Assembly (NCBI RefSeq): GCF_011090165.1
Contig: NZ_JAADJT010000002.1
Coordinates: forward strand, 1-64,000
DNA length: 64,000 bases
Origin: Duganella aceris
GTDB lineage: Bacteria > Pseudomonadota > Gammaproteobacteria > Burkholderiales > Burkholderiaceae_D
Reading direction: 5' to 3'
A program made the translations under genes and the position numbers. Positions 23,282 through 33,095 of this stretch are shown here, piece by piece. A model generated the notes under the pieces. That model made no database searches. It was not told the origin of the DNA and worked only from the letters and a program-made list of their open reading frames with translations. Numbering within the stretch: the first letter of the stretch is position 1; every line of letters starts with the position of its first letter.

Positions 23282-24369
23282 CTGAAATGTCGTCCATCTT
23301 GCCGTCGATTTCAGCTAAGCTGTGGCCTTTCGCATCACGCGCCCCGGCGCCCGCCACGATGACCCGCATTACCGACATGCTCAACTTCGGTCCCGGCCTC
23401 GACGTCGCGGCCCGCAGCAGTGCCAGCATCAGCAAACTGCAAGTGCCGGAAAACCAGGACAACCTGCTGCTGATCGACGCCGACGGCCGCGCCGTGCTGC
23501 TGCGCGAGCAGACCGCGCAAACGACGCTGCTGCCGAACTGGCCGCATGGCCACGTGCGGCTCGCGATCCTGGACGGCATGGGCGGCCACGGCCACGGACG
23601 CGAAGCCGCCGAAGCGGTGGCCGCCGGCCTGCTGCGCATCCCCGCCTGCGCCACGCTGGAAGACCTCAGCGCGCGCCTCGACCAGCTGCACGCCGACCTG
23701 CAGGCGCACTTCAGCCGCCCCGGCGACAACGACAGCTTCCGCCGTCCCGGCACCACGCTCACGCTGCTGGAGATCCCGCCCGGCCAGGCGCCGATGCTGT
23801 ACCACGCCGGCGACTCGCGCCTGTACGAAATCACCGCGCAAGCCGCGCAGCCGCTGACGGTGGACCACGTGCCCGCCACCGCGTTCGCCATGCACGGCCT
23901 GCTGGGCGAACAGGAATGGTGGCAGCAGGTGCACGGCGAGCACCGCGCGCAGATCTCGCAAGCCTACATCCTCGGCAACGCCTTCGCCAACCCGCAGGTG
24001 CTGGAAAACGGCCTGCTGCCGCTGGACGCCTCCAACCTGCCGCCTTTCCTGGGCCATCTGGCCGACCGCCGCGCGCTGACGGTGCGCGCCGACGCCACTT
24101 ATCTGCTGGCCACCGACGGCTTCTGGTCCTGCGCCCGACCGCAATTGTGGACCCGGCGCTGGCCGGCGTTGCTGGTCCAGCCGGGCCACTCGGCCGGCGC
24201 CGCGCTCGACGCGTTGTTCAATGATTACGCCGATCACCCGCCGCCCGAGCTCCACATCGACAACGTCAGCGCGATCGTGCTGCGTTTCGCTCCCGCCGCG
24301 CAGCCTCAAACCAGCGGGAATATTGACGAAACGGCACTACCCACGGCATCAATACCGTCGCATTTTTGA
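23278..24369 (+). CDS. PP2C-type Ser/Thr protein phosphatase
   Basis: 363 aa from ATG 23278, chosen because it gives a 4-bp ATGA overlap with the SH3 gene; the open frame extends back to 23200 without coding character. Metal-dependent phosphatase motifs: ENQDNLLLIDADG (Asp61), LAILDGMGGHGHG (Asp99, GGH), YHAGDSRLYE, LLATDGFWS and HIDNVSAIVL (final Asp/Asn pair). All metal-binding acidic residues are present, so it should be active. It is soluble and is the natural antagonist of the kinase three genes upstream, as PstP is to PknA/PknB in actinobacteria or PppA to PpkA in type VI systems. No type VI genes are present here. Confidence 0.92.
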   Translation: MTEMSSILPSISAKLWPFASRAPAPATMTRITDMLNFGPGLDVAARSSASISKLQVPENQDNLLLIDADGRAVLLREQTAQTTLLPNWPHGHVRLAILDGMGGHGHGREAAEAVAAGLLRIPACATLEDLSARLDQLHADLQAHFSRPGDNDSFRRPGTTLTLLEIPPGQAPMLYHAGDSRLYEITAQAAQPLTVDHVPATAFAMHGLLGEQEWWQQVHGEHRAQISQAYILGNAFANPQVLENGLLPLDASNLPPFLGHLADRRALTVRADATYLLATDGFWSCARPQLWTRRWPALLVQPGHSAGAALDALFNDYADHPPPELHIDNVSAIVLRFAPAAQPQTSGNIDETALPTASIPSHF

Positions 24370-24474
24370 CACCCGCACGTGGAGTCTCAAAAATACATAC
24401 TTCGGATGCGCCTTTGATTGCCAAACCAAGTGTAAACCGCATAAACTGACAGGTATTCCATCGGTCGGTATGCC

Positions 24475-26010
24475 ATGAACAAATGCAGTAATGCCCAGCA
24501 CCCGCACTGCACTTACTGGGTCATGCCTGGAGAGCAAGCTTGCGAAGGCGGTCACGCCCAAGCAACGCCCTCCAGCTATGACCTACTGAGTGCTGTACGC
24601 ACATCCCGTCCCGGCTCGACCGGCACGGCGCTGGATGCCGCCCCCGTGACTGCGGCTTCGATGGCCCCATCGACCTACGCCCGCCCCCTGCAACGCGCGC
24701 AATCGGAACGTCCGCAGCTGCACATCAGCGGCTTCGACCCGCGCGCCGCCGGCGGCCGCCAGACGCTGAAGATGGAACTGCGCGGCATGCCGGAAGCCTG
24801 CGCGCCGCAACTGGCGCTGCAACTGCAATCGGACCTGATTCCCAACGGCGCCTCGCGCCAGCAATTCGTGCGCGCCACCAGCGGCGAATGGCGGCCGGTG
24901 TTCGTCGAGTTCTCCTCGCGCGGCAAGGAGCACGGCCAGTACCAGATCAGCATCGAGCTACTCAGCACGCACGCCGGCATGGCCTCGCGCAAATGGGTCT
25001 GCACCTTCGTGATCCTGGTGCCACGCCTGGACGCGACGCTGACCGAGATCCACCGCATCTTCCTCAGCACGCACAAGAACGTGCGCGTGATGGCGGACGA
25101 CGCCTCGATCGCCCGCGTCAGCGCGCAAGGCGGCGAGAGCATGGACATCGACGTCACCGCCCGCAACGCCGGCATCGCGCACCTGGACCTGAACGCGCCG
25201 GCCGGCAAAGTGGACATGGGCTTCACCACCATCGCCTGGGACGAAGACCTGATCGAAATCGACATGCCGCTGGCCGCCGCCATGCACCCGCATCCAAGCC
25301 GGGCCGCGTCGCTGGTCAACGCCGCGCCGGAAGCCGGCGCGCAGCGCCAGATTCGCCTGTTCGCGATGGAAGAATGCGTGCTCGGTCGTTTTGAACTGGT
25401 CGATCCGGAATCGGACGTGCTGCTGACCCATTACAGCGTCGACGGCCAGGAAACCAACGGCCTGACGCGCCGCCTGTCCGGGCGCCACGCGGTGATCCGC
25501 CGCAGCGGCCAGGGTTTTGAAATCGAAGACGTGTCGCGCTACGGCATCCTGCTCGACGGCGTCTGGCCGGGCAAGCACAAGCCGACCGCGCTGCGCCTCG
25601 GCATGCGCATCGAATTCAGCGCCAGCATCAAGGGTATCGTGGTGTTGTCGGTATCGGCCATCATGCCGCACGGCGTGATCCTGCATCGCGTCGACCAGGG
25701 CGCCAACGCGGAATGCCTGTATCTGCTGGCGCCGGAGACGCATCCCGGCTATCCGGTCAAGGCCTTCGCCGCCGCGCCGCACGCGGCCGCGCTGCCGCTG
25801 CTGCTGCATCGCGACGGCGGCTTCTGGCATCTGGATCAGCTGACCGGCAAGGAGACCGCGCTGGCGCCGACGGTGTCGCTGGATAAACTGAGCCGCATCC
25901 CGCGCCACAACCGCTTCGCCAGCGATCCGTATCCGGAACACTGGATCATCCGCACCGGCGCCGCCGACCTGCACAGCACGATGGCGGCCAACGCCATGCA
26001 AACCGCCTGA
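24475..26010 (+). CDS. FHA-domain protein with N-terminal zinc-finger-like motif
   Basis: 511 aa. The N-terminus MNKCSNAQHPHCTYW ... CEGGH has Cys4, Cys12, Cys23 and His27, a probable zinc knuckle. Residues about 80-290 are unassigned beta-rich domains. From about 300 to 395 is an FHA domain: LGRFELVDPESD, RRLSGRHAVIRRSGQGFEIEDVSRYGILLDG (the SGRH core at 335-338, with the SRYGILLDG loop that contacts phosphothreonine). A further ~110-residue C-terminal domain follows. It probably reads phosphothreonine marks made by the operon kinases. It lies 105 bp after the PP2C gene; it is last in the plus-strand run and convergent with pirin 18 bp away. Confidence 0.85.
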   Translation: MNKCSNAQHPHCTYWVMPGEQACEGGHAQATPSSYDLLSAVRTSRPGSTGTALDAAPVTAASMAPSTYARPLQRAQSERPQLHISGFDPRAAGGRQTLKMELRGMPEACAPQLALQLQSDLIPNGASRQQFVRATSGEWRPVFVEFSSRGKEHGQYQISIELLSTHAGMASRKWVCTFVILVPRLDATLTEIHRIFLSTHKNVRVMADDASIARVSAQGGESMDIDVTARNAGIAHLDLNAPAGKVDMGFTTIAWDEDLIEIDMPLAAAMHPHPSRAASLVNAAPEAGAQRQIRLFAMEECVLGRFELVDPESDVLLTHYSVDGQETNGLTRRLSGRHAVIRRSGQGFEIEDVSRYGILLDGVWPGKHKPTALRLGMRIEFSASIKGIVVLSVSAIMPHGVILHRVDQGANAECLYLLAPETHPGYPVKAFAAAPHAAALPLLLHRDGGFWHLDQLTGKETALAPTVSLDKLSRIPRHNRFASDPYPEHWIIRTGAADLHSTMAANAMQTA

Positions 26011-26028
26011 CCCGCGGCGGTTGTCGGT

Positions 26029-26907
26029 CTACAGGGGCTTCCTGGCCGGCAGCGGAATCCACTCGGTTTCGCCGGGCACCTTCTCGAAACGCTGCGCCTC
26101 CCAATCTTCTCCCGCCTTGACGATGCGCTCCTTGCTCGACGAGACGAAGTTCCACGACATGAAGCGATGGCCGTCCAGCGGCTCGCCGCCGATCAGCACG
26201 AAGTGCGATTCCGCTCCCGCCTTGACCAGCTGCGTGCTGCCGGTGTCCAACAGCGCCATGTTGTTCAAGGCCAGCGCCACGCCGTCGATTTCCAGCTCGC
26301 CGCTGATCGGATAGATCGCCGCTTCTTTCGGCAGATCGCTCAGCGACAGTTCGTGGCCGGCCTTCAGCTTGACGTCGAGGTACAGGGTCTGGCTGTAGGT
26401 CGCCACCGGCGATGCCTTGCCGAAGGCCGATCCGACCAGCACGCGCACGGTCGCGCCGTCCACCACCAGCTCCGGGATATCGGCGGCGGGCGTGTGGCAA
26501 AAGCCCGGCTCGTCCTCTTCATGCGCCAGCGGCAACGCGGCCCACAGTTGCAGGCCGTGCGTGCGGTGCGGCACGCCGACCAGGTCCTTCGGAGTACGCT
26601 CGGAATGGACGATGCCCCGGCCGGCCGTCATCCAGTTGATCGCGCCGGGTTCGATGCGCTGGAAGGTGCCGATGCTGTCGCGGTGATCCATCGCGCCTTC
26701 GAACAGATAGGTCACGGTGGAGAGGCCGATATGCGGGTGCGGACGCACGTCGTGGTCGGCGTCGACCGGCACGTCGACCGGGCCGAAATGGTCGAAGAAG
26801 ATGAACGGGCCGACCGCCTGCTTGATCGCGGACGGCAGGTAGCGGCGCACGACGAAACCGCCGCCCAGGTCTTTTTCGTGGCCCTTCAACAGATTCGAAA
26901 TCGTCAT
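26029..26907 (-). CDS. Pirin family protein
   Basis: 292 aa, bicupin fold. The N-terminal cupin has GPFIFFDHFGPVDVPVDADHDVRPHPHIGLSTVTYLFEGAMDHRDS (His residues for the metal site) and NWMTAGRGIVHSERTP, the pirin signature. The C-terminal cupin includes GELEIDGVALALNNMALLDTG and the pirin-typical IGGEPLDGHRFMSWNFV. Pirins are cytoplasmic iron proteins, some with quercetin dioxygenase activity. The gene is 5 bp downstream of the OsmC gene, so the two are co-transcribed, which suggests an oxidative-stress role. It is one of two pirins in the window (see 62912). Confidence 0.93.
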   Translation of the reverse strand: MTISNLLKGHEKDLGGGFVVRRYLPSAIKQAVGPFIFFDHFGPVDVPVDADHDVRPHPHIGLSTVTYLFEGAMDHRDSIGTFQRIEPGAINWMTAGRGIVHSERTPKDLVGVPHRTHGLQLWAALPLAHEEDEPGFCHTPAADIPELVVDGATVRVLVGSAFGKASPVATYSQTLYLDVKLKAGHELSLSDLPKEAAIYPISGELEIDGVALALNNMALLDTGSTQLVKAGAESHFVLIGGEPLDGHRFMSWNFVSSSKERIVKAGEDWEAQRFEKVPGETEWIPLPARKPL

Positions 26908-26912
26908 GGTCG

Positions 26913-27311
26913 TTATCCCAGCACGGTCGTGACCTCGGTGGTCACGGACGTCATCAGTTTATGGACCGGGCATTTCTGCGCGGCGGACAGCAGCTCGGCG
27001 CGCTGGGTCTCGGTCAGGTCGCCGCTCAGGTGCAGCGTCGCGGCCAGGCGGTAGGTGCCCTGGCGCTCTTCGCTGGCGTCGCGCTCCAGGCTCACTTCGA
27101 CATGCTCGAGCGGGATGTTTTTGCGCTTGGCGTACCACACCACGGTCAGGGCCTTGCAGGCACTCAGCGCCGCGTCGTACAGGTCGTGCGGCGACGGGCC
27201 GGCATCGTTGCCACCCTCCTCGACCGAGCCATCGGTCGAGATGATGTGGTTGCGCACATGGACGATATGGCGCATCGGCAGGGATTGATCGCGCGATACT
27301 TTGATAGTCAT
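26913..27311 (-). CDS. OsmC/Ohr-family peroxiredoxin-like protein
   Basis: 132 aa from ATG 27311 (MTIKVSRDQSLPMRHIVHVRNH); the frame runs to 27347 but the first 12 codons are non-family. OsmC features: GGNDAGPSPHDLYDAALSACKALTVVWYAKRKNIPLEHVEVSL (first catalytic Cys in LSACKA) and LLSAAQKCPVHKLM (second Cys in KCPVHK). Both peroxidatic and resolving Cys are present. It reduces organic hydroperoxides or serves as a thiol-dependent stress protein in the cytoplasm. It is the upstream gene of the OsmC-pirin pair. Confidence 0.93.
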   Translation of the reverse strand: MTIKVSRDQSLPMRHIVHVRNHIISTDGSVEEGGNDAGPSPHDLYDAALSACKALTVVWYAKRKNIPLEHVEVSLERDASEERQGTYRLAATLHLSGDLTETQRAELLSAAQKCPVHKLMTSVTTEVTTVLG

Positions 27312-27379
27312 TCGGTGTTCCTTGTTGGCTGAAAGTTCAGAACCCACAATTTACACCGAATGGCCGATTTGCGCCTCTA

Positions 27380-29593
27380 CTAAACGTCTACGCCCCGGGG
27401 CATGGGCACCGTGGCGCGCTGCAAATCGGCCAGCGTCGCGGGCTTGGTCAGGTGCAGGTCGAAGTTGGCCGTGAAGGCGCGTTCGACGTCCTCCTTTTGT
27501 CCGTAGCCGGTCAAGGCCACCAGCCGCAGCGGCGCGCCGCCGGCCAACCGGCGGATCTCGCCGGCCAGCGCATAGCCGTCCATGTCCGGCAGGCCGATAT
27601 CGAGGATGGCCACCTCCGGCAGTTCGCGCCGCACCGCGTCCAGCGCGGCGGCGGCGGTATTCGCCACCCTGACTTCATGACCCATCAGTTCAAGCAGCGC
27701 GGCGCCGGCGGCGGCGGCATCGACGTTGTCGTCGACCAGCAGCAGCCGCAGGCCCGTGAGACCCGGCTGCGCCGCCGCTTGATGCTCGACGTCGGGTGGC
27801 GTGGACAGCGGCAGCACCACTTCCAGCTGGCTGCCCGCGCCGGCGCCGGCGCTGCGGACCGCGACCTGGCCGCCATGCAGATCGACGATCTTGCGCACGA
27901 TCGCCAGCCCCAGACCCAGCCCGCCGGTGCGCCGCGCCAGCGACTGCGGCGCCTGGTGGAATGGTTCGAACACGCGCGCCATCAGTTCACCGCTCATGCC
28001 GATGCCGTTGTCGCTGACCAGCAGCCGCGCCTGGCCGTCGTCGCGGGATAGCGTCACCTGGGTGGCGCTACTGCCGAAACGCGCCGCGTTCGACAGCAAG
28101 TTGTTGAGCACTTGAGTCAGGCGGCTATCGTCGCCCTGCACCCACACCGCATCCGGCACCGACACGCTGATTTGCTGGCCCGGCGCCGCCGCGACGGCAT
28201 GACGCACCACGTCGGCCAGGTTGACCGGGCGCGCGTCCAGTTCCAGTTTGCCCGAGATGATGCGCGAGACATCCAGCAGATCGTCCACCAGCCGGCGCAG
28301 GTGGTTGACCTGGCGGCGCATGACGCCGCGTTCCTTGCGGCTGGCGCCGTCGTCGCGCAGGTCCAGCAGGTCGAGCGAGGTGACGATGGGGCTGAGCGGG
28401 TTGCGCAGCTCATGGCCCAGCACCGCCAGGAATTCGTCCTTGGCGCGGCCGGCCTCGCGCGCATCGGCCAGCGCGGTCTGGTGGCTGGCCAATGCCTGGT
28501 TCAGGGAATCGAGCAGCAGCTTGCGCTCGCGCTCCTGCGCGCTGCGCTGGCTTTCAGCCTGCTCCAGCGCTTTGCCGATCTTTTCGATTTCGATGATCGA
28601 CGACGGCGTGTGTGTCAACGGCGCGCCGGAGCCCAGCGCGGCGGCGTTCTGCCGCAGCGCCTCGATGGTGGTCACCAGCCGGTTGGCCAACAGCGACGCC
28701 AGCGCGATACAGCCCAGCAGCGAGACGATGATGCCGGCGCCATACACGCCCATGCGATCGAGAGCGGCGGCGTGCACCTCCTCGGCCGGGCGCCCGACTC
28801 CCACCGCCCAACCGTAGCGCGACAAGGTGGTGTAGGCGGTGAGCAGCTTCTGGCCTTCGGTGGTGGTGGTTTCGCCGAAGCCTTCCGGACCTTCTCTTTG
28901 CATCAATGCCGCGAGCGAAGGACTGGGCATGGCGCCGACGCGGTTCGCCTGATCGAGTGAGCGGGCCACCGCCGCGCGGGCGCTGTCGCGGATCGTCGTC
29001 ACCGCGCCGTCGGGCACACGTTGGCGCTCGATCAGACGCACCATGCGGTCGGGGCTGATCACCGCCGTCAGCGTGTACAGCTCACCTTTGGCGCCGGTGG
29101 CCGGCACACGCACCGGAAAGGCCGAGCGTCCGCGCGCGCCGCGCGCGATGCGGCCGACCACGGGTTGGCGCATGGCCAGCACCTGGCGCAGGCTATCGGG
29201 ATCGGCCAGCGGGCCGGCCGGCGCACCGTAGGGGTCCATGGTGCGGAACAGAACCTTGCCGGTGCCGTCGGTCAGGATCACGCCCAGCCAGTCGCTTTGC
29301 GCCTTTGCCAGCGTGCGGGCGGCGTCGTAAAAGATACGCAGGTCGCCGTCTTGCAGCGCGTCCGAGCGGCCGAGGGTGGTGAGCATCGCCACGGCGCCGT
29401 CCAGTTCAGCGTCGGCGGCGCTGGACAAGGCGCGGGCCAGGTCCAGCATCAGCCGCTCCTGCTCGCGCTCCTGGTACTCGCCGGCGGTGTGGATGCTCCA
29501 GGCGCCCAGCAATGCCAGCGGCAACAGCCCGATCGCGGTCAGCATGATCAGCAGGTACCGCAAGGAGAACATAAACCGTGGCCGTGAGCGCAT
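27380..29593 (-). CDS. Hybrid sensor histidine kinase with periplasmic sensor and receiver domain
   Basis: 737 aa. Membrane helix at about residues 10-30, a ~240-residue periplasmic Cache-like sensor (LDGAVAMLTTLGRSDALQDGD ... AVGVGRPAEEV), a second helix (GAGIIVSLLGCIALASLLA, about 278-298), a short linker helix, a HisKA domain with FLAVLGHELRNPLSPIVTSLDLL (phospho-His), and an ATPase with NLLSNAARF, VSDNGIGMSGEL and GGLGLGLAIVRKI. The C-terminal receiver has LLLVDDNVDAAAAG and phospho-acceptor Asp in AILDIGLPDMDGY. No separate response regulator is adjacent, so the output is either elsewhere or through the attached receiver. The start is uncertain: 29572 (MFSLRYLL) is an equally good start. 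Confidence 0.92.
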   Translation of the reverse strand: MRSRPRFMFSLRYLLIMLTAIGLLPLALLGAWSIHTAGEYQEREQERLMLDLARALSSAADAELDGAVAMLTTLGRSDALQDGDLRIFYDAARTLAKAQSDWLGVILTDGTGKVLFRTMDPYGAPAGPLADPDSLRQVLAMRQPVVGRIARGARGRSAFPVRVPATGAKGELYTLTAVISPDRMVRLIERQRVPDGAVTTIRDSARAAVARSLDQANRVGAMPSPSLAALMQREGPEGFGETTTTEGQKLLTAYTTLSRYGWAVGVGRPAEEVHAAALDRMGVYGAGIIVSLLGCIALASLLANRLVTTIEALRQNAAALGSGAPLTHTPSSIIEIEKIGKALEQAESQRSAQERERKLLLDSLNQALASHQTALADAREAGRAKDEFLAVLGHELRNPLSPIVTSLDLLDLRDDGASRKERGVMRRQVNHLRRLVDDLLDVSRIISGKLELDARPVNLADVVRHAVAAAPGQQISVSVPDAVWVQGDDSRLTQVLNNLLSNAARFGSSATQVTLSRDDGQARLLVSDNGIGMSGELMARVFEPFHQAPQSLARRTGGLGLGLAIVRKIVDLHGGQVAVRSAGAGAGSQLEVVLPLSTPPDVEHQAAAQPGLTGLRLLLVDDNVDAAAAGAALLELMGHEVRVANTAAAALDAVRRELPEVAILDIGLPDMDGYALAGEIRRLAGGAPLRLVALTGYGQKEDVERAFTANFDLHLTKPATLADLQRATVPMPRGVDV

Positions 29594-29745
29594 GAAATGG
29601 CGGGATAAAAATCAAAGTCGTCAATTTACAGCAAGTTCGCGCTGTTGTGCGGATTGGAGGCGATACTCATGATCTCATGAATCCATGCCGGACGCCCCGT
29701 CTCGGGTTTGATGGCACAATGGGCGCTGCGAAATCTTGGAATGGG

Positions 29746-30390
29746 ATGATGAAAAATTACGTCGATGCGGAGCTGCTTGAGGGATGGCTGCGCGCGCGCT
29801 CGATCGCGCGCGGATTGCCGCAGCCGGTCGCGGATCGCGGCGGCCTGCGCGTCGATACGGGGACCCTGGAAGAACGCTGCCGTTACGTCTTTGCCGGCCC
29901 GGCGGACGAGATACAGGACCTGGCGCGGTCGATCAACGCGCCGCATATTTTCATCAAGATGTGCGGGCCCAGCCACCAGCTGCTCGCGCGCGTTCCGACC
30001 AGATGGGAACTCCAGCCGGGCGCCTACCTGATGACTTACGAGGGGTGGCGCAGTCCCGTGCCGTCCGTGCCGATGGGCTATCGGCTGCAGCTCGTCACCG
30101 AATCGGCGGTGACGATCGCGCGCATTTTCGCCGATGACGACTCGGTGGCCGCCAGCGGCCATGCGGTGGAATATGAGGGGGTGTTTGTGTTCGACCGCAT
30201 CGCCACCGAACCGGCGCACCAGCACCAGGGCTTGGGCGCGGCGGTGATGGCCGCATTGGGAACGGCGCAGCAATCGAAGGCGGCGCGGCGCGTGCTGGTC
30301 GCCACCGAGGCGGGACGGGCGCTGTATTCAACGCTGGGCTGGAGCGTGCGGTCGCCCTACTCCACCGTGACGATCAAACCACTTTCTTGA
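29746..30390 (+). CDS. GNAT N-acetyltransferase
   Basis: 214 aa from ATG 29746 (an adjacent ATG at 29749 is equivalent). N-terminal half: [20 protein letters not shown] and [21 protein letters not shown], unassigned. C-terminal [24 protein letters not shown] (acetyl-CoA loop Q-x-x-G-x-G/A, about residues 146-165) and [20 protein letters not shown]. It is a soluble enzyme with unknown substrate. The 3' end overlaps that of the convergent yjdM gene by 17 bp. The longer open frame back to 29647 has no family support. Confidence 0.82.
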   Translation: MMKNYVDAELLEGWLRARSIARGLPQPVADRGGLRVDTGTLEERCRYVFAGPADEIQDLARSINAPHIFIKMCGPSHQLLARVPTRWELQPGAYLMTYEGWRSPVPSVPMGYRLQLVTESAVTIARIFADDDSVAASGHAVEYEGVFVFDRIATEPAHQHQGLGAAVMAALGTAQQSKAARRVLVATEAGRALYSTLGWSVRSPYSTVTIKPLS

Positions 30391-30718
30391 CGAATTCCGT
30401 CTTCAGGCTCATGGCGCCGAAGCCGTCGATCTTGCAGTCGATATCGTGGTCGCTGTCGACCAGACGGATGTTCTTGACCTTGGTGCCGACTTTGACGGTG
30501 CCGCCGCCCCCCTTCAGCTTCAAGTCCTTGATGACGGTGACGGTGTCGCCGTCCTGCAGGATGTTCCCGACCGAATCCTTGTAGACGCGCGCGCCTTCTT
30601 CGGCGGCATCGCCCGCGCCGGCGGTCCACTCGTGCGCGCATTCCGGGCACACCAGCTGGGCGCCATCTTCATAGGTGAATTCGGATTGGCATTTAGGGCA
30701 TGGTGGCAAAGCGCTCAT
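30374..30718 (-). CDS. yjdM: PhnA/YjdM-family zinc-ribbon protein
   Basis: 114 aa. The N-terminal zinc ribbon [27 protein letters not shown] (Cys pairs about residues 7/10 and 24/27) is followed by an SH3-like barrel with [26 protein letters not shown] and [31 protein letters not shown], the complete YjdM (formerly PhnA) pattern. Despite its old name it is not required for phosphonate use; the role is unclear. The distance to the kinase gene downstream is 40 bp on the same strand, but the family difference suggests no functional link. Confidence 0.93.
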   Translation of the reverse strand: MSALPPCPKCQSEFTYEDGAQLVCPECAHEWTAGAGDAAEEGARVYKDSVGNILQDGDTVTVIKDLKLKGGGGTVKVGTKVKNIRLVDSDHDIDCKIDGFGAMSLKTEFVKKVV

Positions 30719-30758
30719 CGTTTGGATCCAGGGATAGAAAAGAAGGCGGCAGTATAGC

Positions 30759-33062
30759 CTATACCAACTTGCGCGCGACCCGGAAGCCGACGATGTCGTT
30801 GGCCAGCACGGCGGAAAAGCCGTTGCGCACCGACGAGCGAAGATAACGCGGGTTGTACAGCCACGAGCCGCCGCGCAGGATGCGCCGCACCGGATCGCCG
30901 CCCTCTTCCCACGCGCTGCCGTCGACCGGCGCGCCGACGTAGTTATCGTGCACCACGTCCTGTGTCCACTCCCACACGTTGCCGTGCATGTCGAACAGCC
31001 CCCATGGATTGGGCTGGAATGCGGTGACCTTGTTGGTGCCTTGCAGGTAGGCGCCGCGCGGGCTGCCGTTGTAGGTGTAGTGGCCGTCGTAGTTGGCCTG
31101 TTCGGTGGTGATGCTGTCGCCGAAGCTGAACGCGGTCTTGGTGCCTGCGCGGCAGGCGTACTCCCATTCCGCTTCGCTCGGCAGGCGGTAGACCTGGCCG
31201 GTTTTCCCGGACAGCCAGCGCAGGTACAGCTGCACGTCCACCCAGCTGACGCCGATCACCGGATGCTCGTCGTTCTGCGCGAAGCCGGGCGCGCGCCAGT
31301 CGGTGTCGGACTGCGACTCCCAACCGGTGTCGCGCACGAACTGCCGCCATTGACCGACCGTGACCGGGAAGCGGCCCATCGCAAACGGTTGCTCGATGCC
31401 GACCCAGCGCTGCGGCATCTCGCGCTCCAGCCAGTTCTTTTGCGCGCCGGCCTTGATCGCCACCGCCTGCTCATGCTCCGGCGATCCCATTTGAAAGCGG
31501 CCGGTCGGAATCAGCACCAGATCGGGACCGGTTCCAGTGCCATCGACAAAGCGGTCGCGCAGGATGCCGCTGGGATCCGCGACCGGGCTGGCGGCGGTTG
31601 GCATCAGCGCCGCCAGTTCGGCCGCGTTGCGCGCGGCCTGCTGCTTGCGGTGGCGTTCCTGCTCCAGGCGATACGCCGCCTCCGCCTTCAGCTGCGCGGC
31701 CTTGCGCTGCTGTTCTTCCTGCTCCTCGCGCGCCTTTTTGGCGTCGGCCTCGCGGCGCGCTTGCAGCTGTTCGCGCAGCACTTGTTTACGCGCCAGCGCG
31801 GCCGCTTCGGCTTCGGCGCGCTGCCTGGCTTCCAGCGCGCGGCGCTGCTGATCGAGCCGGACTTTCTCGGCAGCGGCGGCGTGCGCCTCGGCCTGACGGC
31901 GCTTGGCCAGTTCGGCCGCCTGCGACTGGCGATTCAGCTCGGCGACGCGCGCCTGTTCCGCCTGCGCGGCCTGCTCCTTTTGCCGTTGCTGCTCGCGCGC
32001 CTGCTTTTCCTGTGCCGCCTGCGCGGCTTGCGCCGCCAGTTCCTCCTCGCTTGGTCCGGCGGCGCGGCGCAAGTCCGTCAGCAGCTGATTCACCGAGTCC
32101 GGACGCCGCTCCTGTTGATAGGCGAAGCCGTTGCTCAGCACTTTCCACTGACGCTCGTTCAAGCCTTGCGGCGGCGATGGATGGAAATCGGCCGGGCGCA
32201 TATCGTCGAACGGCATGCGCCCTTCCAGCAACTGGTAGATCATCACGGCGACCGCGTACACATCCAGCTTGGGCGCCGGCTGGCGTTGATGCGTGCCCGC
32301 CTCCGGCGCGCGATAGCCGGCGGTGCCGGCGTTGGGCGTCTGCAAACCCAGGCTGCTGCCGGCGCTGCGCGCGCGCGAGGCGATGCCGAAATCGAGCAAC
32401 TTGATTTCGCCGCGCTGCGTCAGGAACACGTTCCCCGGCTTGATGTCGCGGTGTACCAGCTTGTGCTTGTCCCACGCGTATTGCAGCGCGTCGCCGACCG
32501 GCGACAGCAGCCGGTACACGGCCTCCAGCGGCAGCGGGCCTTGCGCCGCGAGGTAGGCGTCCAGGTCCTGGCCTTCCAGGTATTCCATGATGATGAAATA
32601 GCTGGACGTGGCCGGATCCTGCGCCCATTCGTAGACGCGGACGATGTTTTCATGCGCCAGCTTGCGCGCCTGCGTGGCTTCCTCGATCAGCAGCTTGGCG
32701 TGGATCGCGCTTTGCGTCAGCTGCGGCGGCAGGATCTTCAGCGCCACCAGGTCGCTGTGGCCCAGCTCCGCGTGCGTGGCCAGGTCGGTGGCTTGCCACA
32801 CCTGGCCCATGCCGCCCATGCCGATCAGACGTTCCAGCCGGTAGCGGCGGTTTTGCGGTCCGATCTCCTGGCCGGACATCAGGCCCAGCTCCGTCCCCTG
32901 CCGCACCGGCGGCGCCGATACCGACGTGGCGTTGCCTCCCGGCGGCGCGTACTCCGCATCCAGGATGGCGTTCTTGCGACGATCGAACTCTTGGAGGCTC
33001 AACAGACCGTCATCATGTAAGGCCCGCAGCTCGCGGATCTTGTCTCTTGCAGTTTGCATCAT
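30759..33062 (-). CDS. Ser/Thr protein kinase fused to a formylglycine-generating-enzyme (SUMF1-like) domain
   Basis: 767 aa. Residues about 8-34 form a SHOCT-like helical motif ([23 protein letters not shown]). The kinase domain at about 74-340 has GMGGMG (81-86), VALKIL (Lys109), [10 protein letters not shown] (Asp206, Asn211), LLDFG (Asp224) and TAGYRAPE, all intact and of the RD type. About 345-490 is a long Gln/Ala/Glu/Arg coiled coil. Residues about 510-767 are FGE-sulfatase/SUMF1-like: [65 protein letters not shown] and RRILRGGSW. No membrane helix is seen. It is the last gene of the minus-strand operon. The FGE-like domain may be catalytic or a binding module. Kinase-SUMF1 fusions occur in other bacteria. 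Confidence 0.92.
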   Translation of the reverse strand: MMQTARDKIRELRALHDDGLLSLQEFDRRKNAILDAEYAPPGGNATSVSAPPVRQGTELGLMSGQEIGPQNRRYRLERLIGMGGMGQVWQATDLATHAELGHSDLVALKILPPQLTQSAIHAKLLIEEATQARKLAHENIVRVYEWAQDPATSSYFIIMEYLEGQDLDAYLAAQGPLPLEAVYRLLSPVGDALQYAWDKHKLVHRDIKPGNVFLTQRGEIKLLDFGIASRARSAGSSLGLQTPNAGTAGYRAPEAGTHQRQPAPKLDVYAVAVMIYQLLEGRMPFDDMRPADFHPSPPQGLNERQWKVLSNGFAYQQERRPDSVNQLLTDLRRAAGPSEEELAAQAAQAAQEKQAREQQRQKEQAAQAEQARVAELNRQSQAAELAKRRQAEAHAAAAEKVRLDQQRRALEARQRAEAEAAALARKQVLREQLQARREADAKKAREEQEEQQRKAAQLKAEAAYRLEQERHRKQQAARNAAELAALMPTAASPVADPSGILRDRFVDGTGTGPDLVLIPTGRFQMGSPEHEQAVAIKAGAQKNWLEREMPQRWVGIEQPFAMGRFPVTVGQWRQFVRDTGWESQSDTDWRAPGFAQNDEHPVIGVSWVDVQLYLRWLSGKTGQVYRLPSEAEWEYACRAGTKTAFSFGDSITTEQANYDGHYTYNGSPRGAYLQGTNKVTAFQPNPWGLFDMHGNVWEWTQDVVHDNYVGAPVDGSAWEEGGDPVRRILRGGSWLYNPRYLRSSVRNGFSAVLANDIVGFRVARKLV

Positions 33063-33095
33063 TAAGCGAAGTGTAACCGTTCCTGCTGAAAGTCG

